Assembly: GCA_036429605.1 (NCBI GenBank)
Contig: JAVFKD010000015.1
Location: 124,001 to 188,000, forward strand
Source of the DNA: Cladobotryum mycophilum
Taxonomy: Eukaryota; Ascomycota; Sordariomycetes; Hypocreales; Hypocreaceae
Reading direction: 5' to 3'
Length of the DNA: 64,000 nucleotides
Below are positions 37,013 through 47,800 of this stretch, piece by piece (the first letter of the stretch is position 1; each line of letters starts with the position of its first letter). Both the position numbers and the translations under genes were made by a program. The notes under the pieces were generated by a model. That model saw only the letters and a list, made by a program, of their open reading frames with translations, had not been told where the DNA came from and ran no database searches.

Positions 37013-37209
37013 ATAGATGTCTGCGACGGCCACTTTTGAAGAAAGATGATCAAAGCCGGCATCATCGCCCAGTAGGTCTCTAAACCCAGTCCATGACATG
37101 CAAATTGATTGCTAAACCTTGGGCTATGAATTGAAGCTAGGATCATGTCTATTTGATACACATTATCCAACGCAGTTACACCATCTCTGACATTCGGACA
37201 GTCAACTGT
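37013..37209 (-). other. Exon-like block, member 2 of a duplicated pair
   Basis: It follows GTAATGAGTTG...GACGCTTGCAG, a homologue of the splice-like segment in member 1. The frame reads TVDCPNVRDGV, VYQIDMILAS and ends QTSIST-stop. Possibly the last exon of a second small secreted family; unproven. Confidence 0.3.
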
Positions 37210-37474
37210 CTGCAAGCGTCAGCCAGCGATGGATGACATTGTCTAGCATTCATTCATGCCGCAACTCATTACAGGGAAAAAAAGTATACCACGAATGTAC
37301 CGTACTGAAATTGCGGTGTTTGAAGAATTTACACTTGTATAAACTCATTTTGACGTATTTGGTTGAGGGAGAGTCCACCTCCTGATATTTTGCTAGGCGT
37401 AACATGTCCAGATCCTCTACGCAGCTGTTGCCACTCATCGGCATGCAGCTATGTAAGCAATTTTGCTGTAAAAA

Positions 37475-37957
37475 CTAAGTGCTCCTGCTGTTGCCATCAG
37501 CTTCCGATCCCTTCGCACGCAAGAGGTCCAAAACATCTGACAGAATATCAGCATGGTGCGAAGACCTGTTGATCCTGTCGTAAATGGTTGTTGGACAATC
37601 TTGAGGGAGAATGCATTCGTGAGACTTTGCAACAGCATGTTAGCACCCAGTACTTGTACTGCCCGCCGTATGTGTCCACTCACTCTGATTGGATCAAAAA
37701 TGTAGCCAACATCGCAAACGCAGCCACCAAGACAATGACCATGGAGATCTTCGAGCGGGCCGATGCATGATTCAATTCGCTCAACACACTCGCTGTAGAC
37801 CAAGTTTGACTACATAGAGTAGAGCATACCAGCTTTTGTTGCGCCCCCGTAGTAGAGGTTCACTCACAGGGCAATCCACTGGATATTCTAGCTCAAGCGG
37901 TAATCCAAGGAAGACCCAAATAAGAGAGAACAGCGGTAAAGCTGTCGGCGATGGCAT
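37475..37957 (-). CDS. Small secreted TIL-like cysteine-rich protein, copy D (114 aa)
   Basis: Three exons (37957-37868, 37788-37684, 37624-37475), joined by introns of 79 and 59 nt with GTGAGT donors, give exactly 115 codons. The signal-like N-terminus is MPSPTALPLFSLIWVFLGLP. The domain reads VDCP, CVERIESC, GHCLGGCVCDVGYIFD, SHECILPQDCP, so the GCxC and GxC....C half of the TIL pattern is clear. Unlike copies A-C it has an extra cysteine after the first and lacks canonical cysteine 4. It also carries a 35-residue polar tail. Intron positions match copies A and B: after the first cysteine of the domain, and between the GCxC and the penultimate cysteine. This supports common descent despite different flanks. 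The first acceptor (GCGAG at about 37789) is inferred from phase; CAG at 37793 would break the frame. Confidence 0.7.
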
Positions 37958-40900
37958 GGTGAAAATAAGCGATACTAATAGTGACTGTGTTCGTTTCAGA
38001 TGATGGCCTGGCTTTTGACTAAATGAGCAATTCAGCTTGCCAACGGTTGCAATTGTGAAGGAAAGACGACTATTTAACTCTCCCGTCCTGGGTATGTAGC
38101 TCGCCATTAGTAATATCGGCAGTGTTATTTCACCCAAACATGGATGATTGGAATGTCGCATCCGGGCTTCGTCATGCCATCTCAGATTGACAAGCAATTT
38201 CCCTCCCTTTGTATTACTCCCTTTGCTTTGTGGCCTCCTCAGCTGTGGCAATGCGTCAAAGGCTGACGGCTGACTACCATGATAGTGCTCCAGGAAGGTC
38301 ATCCTCGGGTGATAATTGGGAAATGAGTAAAATAACCCCTGACGATCTGATTGCTGTGCCTACCTCGCTCAGCTGACAGTGCTGTGAACAAGTTCCATCA
38401 TCCCTGAGCTCTTTCATTAGCCAAGCATCGTTCGACCGTACTGCGTTCTCTTGATATAAATATACCTCCCTGCAGCCAACTTTGAGATCATCTGTTTGTC
38501 ATCTCATCCGTCGTTGGCATCATGATGATTCCCGCAATAAGCCAGATTGTGGGGGAGGGGCAATTACTCCCTGCCACCTTGTTGCCCCTAGCTACCGATC
38601 TTCCCCCCCACGTAGAGGGGTAAGCCCCCTGACAAAATATGAACATTTTAAATGCCAGTTTTACTGCTACTCTGATAGCAGCTGCCTTGATGTGACTGTA
38701 TTTTAGGGAAAAGAGCCTTTACGCCGCCATTTATGAAGAGGGGGCGGCTTGTCCGTGGTGTTGCATTCGGTCCATGTTGCCCCTTGTTACGTCGTAGCGT
38801 AGTCGTCGAGTCGTAAAAGAGCACACGATTTTGTTGCTTTGGATAGTCTAGAATTGCCTCTCGATATCTTACAGGGGGTTATAACCTTGTAGGAACAACA
38901 GAACCTCCACCACTGCTGTCCCAGAGTCAACCCCCCCCCCCAGCATGTGTTCCAAGACTTGGATCGTACTCTAGTTCCCGCAAACCCCTCCCTTTGCAAG
39001 TACGATATTCGCCATCGACTACTGGAGAAGTTTGCGAAATACGACTTCTGTGGTGTTTTCCTGACCTGAATCTTACCACTCAGAGGTGGTGAAGGTTAGC
39101 CGTTGAATCAATCGCTCTGTTTGACGAATGAATGAATACAAATTCTGGCACAAAACAAAAACGTTCCAATCTTTCTTGATGGCTTCATGATAGTATAGAT
39201 GATTTGTAGACGCGACTAGATATGTGATGAATTCCGAAGCTTGAGAAAGATGCGAGTTGTGGCGACTAAAGCAGAGGAATTGTCAGCAAAACCTGGTCGA
39301 TAGAAATCACGGCATGTAGATGAGGGAACCTGGAACAAACCTCAAATCTGGTAACAGGGTCAATTGATACAAACCGCCCTTTTTCTCATCACACAATGTT
39401 TGCGTACATGGTGCGTGCAGATGATTGGCAATATTCTGAAGTACCTATGGCAAGGTTGCAAACACGCAATCGGAGAGAGGTGGATATGTGTGGTTGAGCA
39501 TTAGTCAGCAGAGAGAAATGGATTTTACAACCTCTCATCGTTTACACACTCGACATCCAATAGATACGATGCCAATAGGATAATAAGTGCGGGGGAGATT
39601 TTAGGATGTATATATTTCCAGGAGATGGCCAGAACTCATTGCCAGTTTGTCTTCAGTTACTAGATACTATACCCCAACCAGCTTTATGTGAAGAAAAGAA
39701 AGCATCCGTTGAAGTGATAGAAGATGCGGCACGATGATGTTTAGTCTGTCCTCTGATTATCTTCCACCTCAAAATAATTTCCATCCATTTATCTCAACTT
39801 CTTTCGTTTCAACAATGTCGAACAAAATCGTCCGACTTCATGTATTGTCCTGGAAGCTAAACAAGCCGCTTGAGTCATATGCTATAGGGTAAGAAACGAG
39901 GTAGGTCCGGGACAAGGGACGCCTGCCATAGCTTTTGAACTAGCATTGCGGTTTTATTCCATGCTTCAAAAGCCAGAACCCTGGTGTTAATTGAAAAGGA
40001 ATAGATACTATGTTCTATAGTCTGGTAAACGATGCTCTTTCTGGGATGATGTGGAAATCGATCTGTGTCTCATGGTTTGCGTTGTTATCCATGGCCCACC
40101 TGTTAGTGTTTTGTCAGGGATCTTTGCCCCTCAGTGTGGATAAACGGGAGCCAACAGCCGAGAGGGGCAACAAGTACAATGAACATGGATTCATTGGTTT
40201 TTATCATGATTTGTAAGGCGGCAGGCTTGGCTTGGCACAAGTAGATTATCATCAAGGAACATTTTATCCACATATGCTACTTCTGAAAACCATTCACAGT
40301 TTCCTATTTCGGGATTATAAAAGCCTCATCATCTTCTGAAGCAGTGTAAGCAAATGATATCGCTGTCCTTCATCACATTGTAAGCATTCCCAGGTAGGGG
40401 GCTCTGTGCGTATCGTATGGATGGTAGAAGAACATGCACACATCATAAAGTGTAATATATTTCTTAATGGCCCAATGGTTTGAAGAATACGAAACTGTTT
40501 TCTAGCGCCCAGAATGAGTTGTCTTGTCGGTTTCATGACGTCCGTTTCATGTCCCCCAGAGAGAGAGCTGGATGGTGAGCAATCGCCAGCCTACTACTGG
40601 CCAAAGCGCAAGCGATTGTTGAAGCATAAAGCATAATGCTATTCTAAAACAGATTTCCCAAGGGTTGAACCCGGTTTGTAGATTTGCTCTGTTGGTAGAG
40701 GCCAAGGCCGAGATTGAGCAATCCTTGTTGGTTCACCTTCGTGGCGCGTCGCGGGGAGGCGGTCTTGTGCGGCACTTGATGACCTAGCGTCCAACACACA
40801 ATCTTGGACTACACGGCAAATACAAAGGTGGCTTGCAGGCTATGGCAGAATAGAGTTGGCTCTGTCTTCCAGCCTTGTGACGCTTGCGCTTGGATGCAGA

Positions 40901-41267
40901 CAATATTTGACAATAGTGTTGATGCGGTGCCCTATTTTGGTCACGTCGCTGCGCTACAGTCGCTGGAACGCACCTTGCCAGTTCAGAGCCCGCCGCTACT
41001 CCATCCACTGCTCGGAACACGGCACGTCTCGTCAACGTTAGTGGCACTCGCCGTTGTGTTTCGCCCAAAGCTGAAATGAACTGGTGCCGTATTGAGCTGG
41101 GACTGCTTCAGACAGACGCACAGAGAGAGAGAGGAACTACTTGTAAGGGAAAAGGAGGTCAAGGAGGACGCCGAAATATATAACTGATCCAAGTATCCCA
41201 ATGTCTATCCATGTATAGCGACCAAACGACAAAAATATATACTAATACTATTAATACGTCCAATCCA
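37958..41267. other. 3.3 kb without a recognisable gene
   Basis: It contains the right inverted-repeat copy (38605-38637), a C12-13 run near 38930, and a related CAGGGGGTTATAACC motif at 38872. Open frames are short and show no coding pattern. Confidence 0.45.
38605..38637 (-). repeat. Inverted repeat, right copy
   Basis: Reverse complement of 36053-36086 except for CTT in place of the 4-nt spacer. The two copies enclose 2585 bp, including the copy D gene. No clear target-site duplication flanks them. Confidence 0.9.
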
Positions 41268-42750
41268 ATGCACCCCATCTCGGTACCTGTTTTCTATCTC
41301 GGTGTGGCGGCACTGCTGCCCCTCCAGTGGGGGGCTGTCGCAGCTGCCAGCAAGCCTCCAGTCACCTTGGAGGTTTGCCTAACCAGTAGGACAACAACGT
41401 CTCTCAAGGGGGCCATTCCGACATACAACAGCCTCCGGACCTTTGTCTTCAAACGTGATGTCTATGTAACAAAGACACCGTACGTACACTACACTATCCC
41501 ACGCCGGTCCCACAAATGAATCAACTGCAACCCGTTGAATGGACCTGACGCTGACGTCGCTGGTGGGTGCATAGCTGCAAAACCATCACGCCGCCCGCTG
41601 TCACCAAGACCAAGACAATCACCAAGACCATCACCACCGAATCTGATGTACCCAAGAAAACGGTAAATGCAGCCTGGCCTGGACTTGGAACTTTATTTTT
41701 TTATTTTTTACGGGAATTATTCTCTAACAAGGTGCGAATTAGGATACATACACGGACACAGACACCGTAACTAAAACAATTACCAACAACGTTCCGACCT
41801 TCACCGTTACCATCACCGGTGACCCCGTCACAATTTCGAGCACGTCGACGGCTCCTGGTGCTACCACGGTGCCAGCACCAAGTGGCTTCCAACCTGTCTT
41901 GGACACCTTGCCGGGAAGCGCAGCTAAAAAGAAGCGCTCTGCCAACAATGCCAGATCTCCCATGGGAAGCTCGCTCCAGGTGGCTGCACGCGCATTGGCG
42001 AATAGCCATCAACCCCTGTGTCCGCCAGCCAACAAGAAACCGCCTCCTTCGTATCCGGCGGCGGTTACGTGCTATGGAGTCGTGGAGAAATTTGCCGATA
42101 GGACAATTACCCAGACGGCCCATAAGACCACGACGGTGACTGCGCCCACGCCCACGAAAACCATCACCAAGACCAAGACCATTACCGTGACGAATGTGGT
42201 GACTACGCCCCATGCTTCGAAAACCGTAACGGTAACGGAAACTGATACCGATACCATTACCAACGCGCCAACAACTACGTGAGTGTTGCCATTCTCCATC
42301 TAATTCCATCAAAAAAGGATACATAGACTAACTAACCCATGAACAAGTATTACAACAACATCCACCTCGACCATCACCGTGCCAACATACACAGCTACCG
42401 CCTATGCCGTCTGCGACCCCGGTAATAGTGCCGGCGCCGTCAATGGCAACGGTCTTGTCAGCATCTATCAGGATGGCGGAATCGGAAATGTCAACGCCGC
42501 CTTCACAGCCGACGCCTCTGTGGCCGCGTGCTGCAACAGCTGCGCAGCCAACCCGGTGTGTGCTGCCTACGCTTATCTCGGCACCCTCATGCCCGGCGTG
42601 CAGTGCTTCAATTTCTTGCCGTTTCAAGCCACCTGCTCGTACGGGGATTACCTGCTTGGCGTCGATTACAATCCCAGTATTGCTCCCGACAACGGGTACT
42701 TTGTCGGCAACGGCAACTGTGGTGAGTTTGAGGGGTCGACTGAGGTATAG
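41268..42750 (+). CDS. Secreted Thr-rich cell-surface protein with Cys-rich C-terminal (apple/PAN-like) domain
   Basis: Four exons (41268-41479, 41575-41662, 41743-42278, 42348-42750) give 412 aa in phase, with introns of 95, 80 and 69 nt. A signal peptide (VPVFYLGVAALLPLQWGAVAA) leads into stretches of TKTITKT, TVTITG and TVTVTETDTDT type, expected to be heavily O-mannosylated beta-strand stalks of fungal wall proteins. Between two stalk regions lies a PVLDTLPGSAAKKKRS dibasic segment, a possible Kex2 site. The C-terminal domain has CDPGN, ACCNSCAANPVCAAYAYLG, QCFNFLPFQATC and NGNCG, resembling fungal PAN/apple-like cysteine patterns. No GPI-attachment tail is evident. The role is probably wall or adhesion-related by inference. 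A GTGAGT at 42720 could be a further donor, giving a different C-terminus. Confidence 0.78.
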
Positions 42751-44880
42751 AACGTTGGGGTGGTCCAGTAACTAGAGGGCGAGAGGTTGAGGAGTTTAGT
42801 GGCTGGAAAGGGTTTAATATGTGCACGACTGTAGTGGTAATGATAATATATGTTTCTAGGAAGCAGTGCGCAGGGATATTTTGTGTGATGGGTATCCTTC
42901 GTACTTGGCTCTCGGGCTGTGGATTTTGTAGATGACATGGTAAGCTTTCGTCGTGACCTTGGCAGCTTTGTCTTTTTGTTGGTAGGTTTTAGCTGCGCCA
43001 TGTCATTGGTATTTGTATAGGTTATGATGAATGTGATATGGGTATGATATTGATTATAGTGTATATTTTAAAGGCAATGTCCTATTATGGCAATAGAATG
43101 ATAAAAAAGCCAGGATAATCAAATATATACTCTCTTATGTTCTATAGAGTCTACGCCGATCTCGATACTGAATGCTTGTGTTCTACGGCTGACGCATTGG
43201 ATTCATATCACATTCCTGTATTCGATGCTGGGAACACAAAATTGGACAGTGTTGGTTATATAGATCAAGCCTATCGCGGCTTTTGGTCGCATGGGTTCTG
43301 TATTCGTCTTTTAAGCACGGCATACCAAACGCCTAGATGGCTGCATCACTACGACATACTTTCTTCTTACTCCCCCTTGAGCTCGCACAGACCAAAGCAC
43401 GACAGAGCAGGCGTATTCTACATTAGCTGTGGTATGGTCTCTCCTCAGCGGAATACATGATAGGTCCCGTTGCGCTACGCGAAAGTATTCTCCGCTGGAT
43501 TTCCTGGAGTGGGCACAGAAGATGATATCCGCCTACTTCCGTCAGATTTTAGTCTACCCATTCAGTTGGAAGACGCCAGAGGACATGGGAGCTATATGCT
43601 TTGCGACAGAGGTTACATTTTGATGAGCAGCTTTGCAAGGACAAGCTCGAAGTGGATAAAAGAGATAGCATAACGGCGCTGGCTCGGATTTTGAGAGCAT
43701 TGAACATACGAGTCACGAGAAATTGTAGTTTTTGCAGTTGCCGTGGAAGATTAGAAGGGTCAGAAATAATTGTCAGTTTTTTGATAGAGTCATTAACCTG
43801 GAAAGTGATAGATTCTTTATATTTGAAAGTATCTTGTGTGTGGAGAGGAGTGCTTTACCGGACATAGCCGCTTCGGTCTTCAGGATGTGGAGCTCAAGCA
43901 TCCTGCGGCAATGGAAATTTTGATCAAGGTCTAAGCCTCGTTTACAAACATTTGCGATGGCAGCGTAGTATCGGGACCCATACACAAAACGTGCCTTGAA
44001 GGTGGTTTGATCAAGGTGCAAGGACGCGTTGTTCAAGCGACCCTGATTGTACATGATTCTATGTTAGTTAGCCAACCAAGGGAGTGAAAATTGAGACTGC
44101 CAGTCATCACATAGATACCGGTCCACAATGCTTCGTACAACCATAGCCTCATAGAGGCTGTGTCTCGATGCTGACATGCCAGGAACCACCTAGCGTCTGT
44201 TTAATGCAGCACTGCACAGCTCCTACGGGATTACATGACATTTCCGGTATTTCCTAAAATGGACCACGCCCTTTGAAGACTCCATAAACGTTTAAACCAG
44301 TTTATACAAGGATGAGACATTATGGCTTAGCACTCCACGTCACTCCATAGTATCGACGAAAGCCACACAATCGAGACAAAGGGGTCCAATCAACTCTGAT
44401 AAATACACGGGAAGCGGAGGCATGTCTTGTCTGAGGATAATCGCTCTACTCCGTATCCGGTATGTCATAGACCGACCAGCCAATCTCTCATCTCAATCAC
44501 CCGCTTCTTCGCCAACTCAGGTTAAGACCGCCGTCCTTCTGTCTCATCCGACGACTCCAAACTTTGTTTCTTTTTATGGTAGAAAGAGTTGTTCATCTAC
44601 CTCCAGTCTCTCGTATTTGCTATTCTTTGTTCTTTGTTCTTTGTTCTTTGGGCGTTTACCTTGCTTGTTTCTTCCTCTTTTCTGGTGCTTAGTTTCAGTG
44701 GCATGGCGGTAATGCGCAGAGGAGCTGTTCCGTGGCCGCTTGACATATGATATATCCTGAACAATAGCTAGCTGGCACTGTTGGATTTCCCCATTCTTAC
44801 CACCCCCTCCAAATATGGAAACGACATCATACAGCCAACGATAACTTGCCTCCCCGTGCTTTTGAGCATCATTTGCTAAA
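42751..44880. other. Intergenic: 3' region and ABC transporter promoter
   Basis: Several open frames of 60-110 codons exist (43.1-44.1 kb) but none resembles a known protein or shows splice support. A triple TTCTTTG repeat lies near 44625-44650. Confidence 0.4.
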
Positions 44881-47800
44881 ATGATGGCCTTCTTGAGCCA
44901 GATTCGGACCTTGATGTCCAAGAATTTCCAGAGACTCCTGCTCCGTCACCTAACCCTCTGCGTGATTACGGCTTTCATCTTGCCCATCGCTCTCTCGGTC
45001 TTGTTCAGCCTGGCAAAGAATCTCTTTGTACCTCCCGCAATATACGGCTTCGGGCATGCGAGGCCCATCATGACCCTCCCGCAGGCATTCGAAGCCGCCA
45101 GGGAAAGTGGGCGAAACAAAGTTATCCTCACCAACAACGGATATACTGGAGGGGATATTGATCGTGTCCTCGAGAAAATTGCAAAACAAGTGGTCACCGA
45201 CAGGTCCATGAAACTTGTCAGAGTGGACAGCGAGAACGACCTTGCAGCAGAGTGTCGGAGCACATTGCGCGGAGTGACGACATGCTTCGGTGCCGTAATT
45301 ATGCGCTCCTCGCCTTCGGAAGGACCAGGCGGCCTGTGGAACTATACGCTTCGATCCGACGCTGTCTTTTGGAGTGAACCGCTCAGATTCAATGTCCGGA
45401 AATCTACCAATGTCGAGCAGGTGTACTTGCTTCCCTTGCAGCATGCAGTTGACACTGCTATTGCTGGCCTTAACGACTCCAACTCAGACCCTTTGGCTGG
45501 GAACAAGGAGCTACCCTTTACGAGCATGACCCAGGAGGAACGAGAGAGAGCGGTCCGAAAAGTTTACCACAAGGCTATCGTCAATTTCATGGCTGTGGCC
45601 TTCATCACCACCGTCATATGGATTACATACCACCTCACGGGCTTTATCGCGGCTGAACGCGAGAGCGGCATTTCCCAGCTGCTCGATGCCATGATGCCCG
45701 TTCGCCAACCGTGGATGGCCCAAGCTGCCCGTATCATCGCCCATCACCTCTCCTTCACCATCATTTACGCGCCGGCTTGGATTATTAGTTCCCTCGTTGT
45801 CCGATACATCGTCTTTTCAAATACCAGTATTGCTATTGTGCTCATCTTTCATCTACTCACTGGCCTGGCCCTCGCCTCAATGTCAATCCTATTTGCCTCT
45901 TTCTTCAAGAAGGCCCAGCTTAGCGGCATCACTGCAATTCTCAGCACCCTGCTTCTCGCAATTCTGGCCCAAACTCTCACCAAACCCAGTATTGGTCCTG
46001 TTGCCATCTTGTCTACCTTTTTCACTCCATGCACATACGTGTATTTCCTCACCCTGATGGCCAGGTTCGAGAAGCAAAACAGCGCGACTAGCCTAACCGA
46101 AACCCCTCCCAACAGTCCTTGGGAACTTCCTGGAATTGTATTTTTCGTGTTACTCATCATTCATATCTTTGTGTACCCATTACTAGGCGCTTTAATCGAA
46201 ACGAAGCTCCATGGTACGTCCACCAAAGGGCGCAAGATCCAATGGCAACAAGACGATGACTCTACTCTCGGCGAAAATGCCGTACAACTGGATAAGCTTA
46301 CCAAAATCTACTCTTATCCTAGTATATTCCGGCGTTTGCTCTCCTGGAGCTCCAAGCCCCGGGAACCTGTAATGGCTGTCAACGAGCTAAGCTTCACTGC
46401 TGGAAAAGGCCAGATTGTTGCCTTGTTGGGTGCGAACGGTAGTGGCAAGAGTACGACTCTAAATGCTATTGCAGGCCTCCACAAGATAACCAGCGGCTCC
46501 ATAACTATTGATGGTAGAGGCGGAGTGGGCATCGTGCCACAAAAGAATGTTCTTTGGGATGACCTTTCCGTGGAGGAACATCTAATCATCTTTAACCGGT
46601 TGAAGTCGCCAGGAGCCCCTGCTTCAAACGAGGAGATAACAGAATTAATTACATCGATCGACTTGGACTCAAAGCGCAAGTCTCTGGCCGGGACCTTGTC
46701 CGGTGGTCAGAAACGGAAGCTCCAACTAGGCATGATGCTGACCGGCGGAAGTACTCTCTGTTGTATAGATGAAGTTAGCAGCGGCCTTGATCCTCTATCG
46801 CGGCGTAAGATCTGGGATATTCTCTTGGCGGAGCGTGGAAGGCGAACCTTGATTCTTACCACCCACTTTCTTGATGAAGCCGATTTACTCGCCGACCACA
46901 TTGCTATCCTATCTAAAGGAAAGCTGCGCGCTGAAGGTTCTTCAGTAGAACTGAAGGATAGGTTTGGTGGCGGTTATCGAGTCCACATCCATAAGAACCC
47001 GGATATATTACGCACGCCTAGTATTGATGGAGTTATAAAACAGGACGCTTTTGACCTGGTGACTTACGTTGCCCCAACCTCGAATCTTGCCGCCCGGGTT
47101 GTTAGGAGTCTAGAAAAAGAGGGAATCACCGATTACCGCTTCTCCGGACCAACTATTGAGGATGTTTTCCTACAGCTTGCTGAAGAAATCAGGGATGAGG
47201 AAGCCTTCAAAGGGACGGATATTGCCTCCGCCAGAGGAATCGAGAGCAACTCTGAGAAGGACGAGGTGTCAGTCCGCTCAACCCAACCTAGCCTGAAACT
47301 TCTAGACGGCAAGAGGCTCGGTTATGCCCAACAGGTGTGTATTCTCTTCAGGAAAAGGTTTGTTATTCTCAAGAGAAATTGGATCCTCTACCTCATTGCG
47401 TTTCTCCTGCCAATTCTCGCGGCTGGTCTGACTTCACTCTATGTGACGGGGAAGAAGCGAAAAGGCTGCAGCCCTCAAGATCAGACCTCGAGTTCCTCCA
47501 TAGTGGATGCGTTTACTCGGACCGCGCATAATGACAGCATAGTCTTCCTGGTAGGCCCTGCCACCAGAATTTCAGTGGCAAGTGTCTCGAGGCTGTTCCA
47601 ACCCCTCCTCCGGAACTCAGGAATCGGTCCTTCACTGGGCTCGGCGGCACTCAAAAATCTCAAATCGGTAGACACCTTTGATGCGTTCCAAGATTACATC
47701 AGGGATCATCGCAAGAACGTGATCACGGCAGTTTGGCTCGGTGACAGCAACCAGCCCCCTACCCTCGCCTGGGTTGCCAACTTGTTCATCACCAGTTCCA

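Larger units (their letters stand above)
35760..37474. other. Intergenic with inverted-repeat end and two similar exon-like blocks
   Basis: No complete gene is supported. The stretch holds the left copy of the inverted repeat (36053-36086) and two related exon-like segments on the minus strand (36130-36279 and 37013-37209), listed separately. Confidence 0.5.

Noticed and set aside
37781..38302. Long N-terminal extension of TIL copy D to 38302
   Set aside because: The added 115 residues have no similarity and would bury the signal peptide; the ATG at 37957 directly precedes it.
40655..40715. tRNA-like GGTTCAACCC near an A-box-like stretch (minus strand)
   Set aside because: Spacing and flanking stems do not form a cloverleaf by eye; no acceptor stem found.
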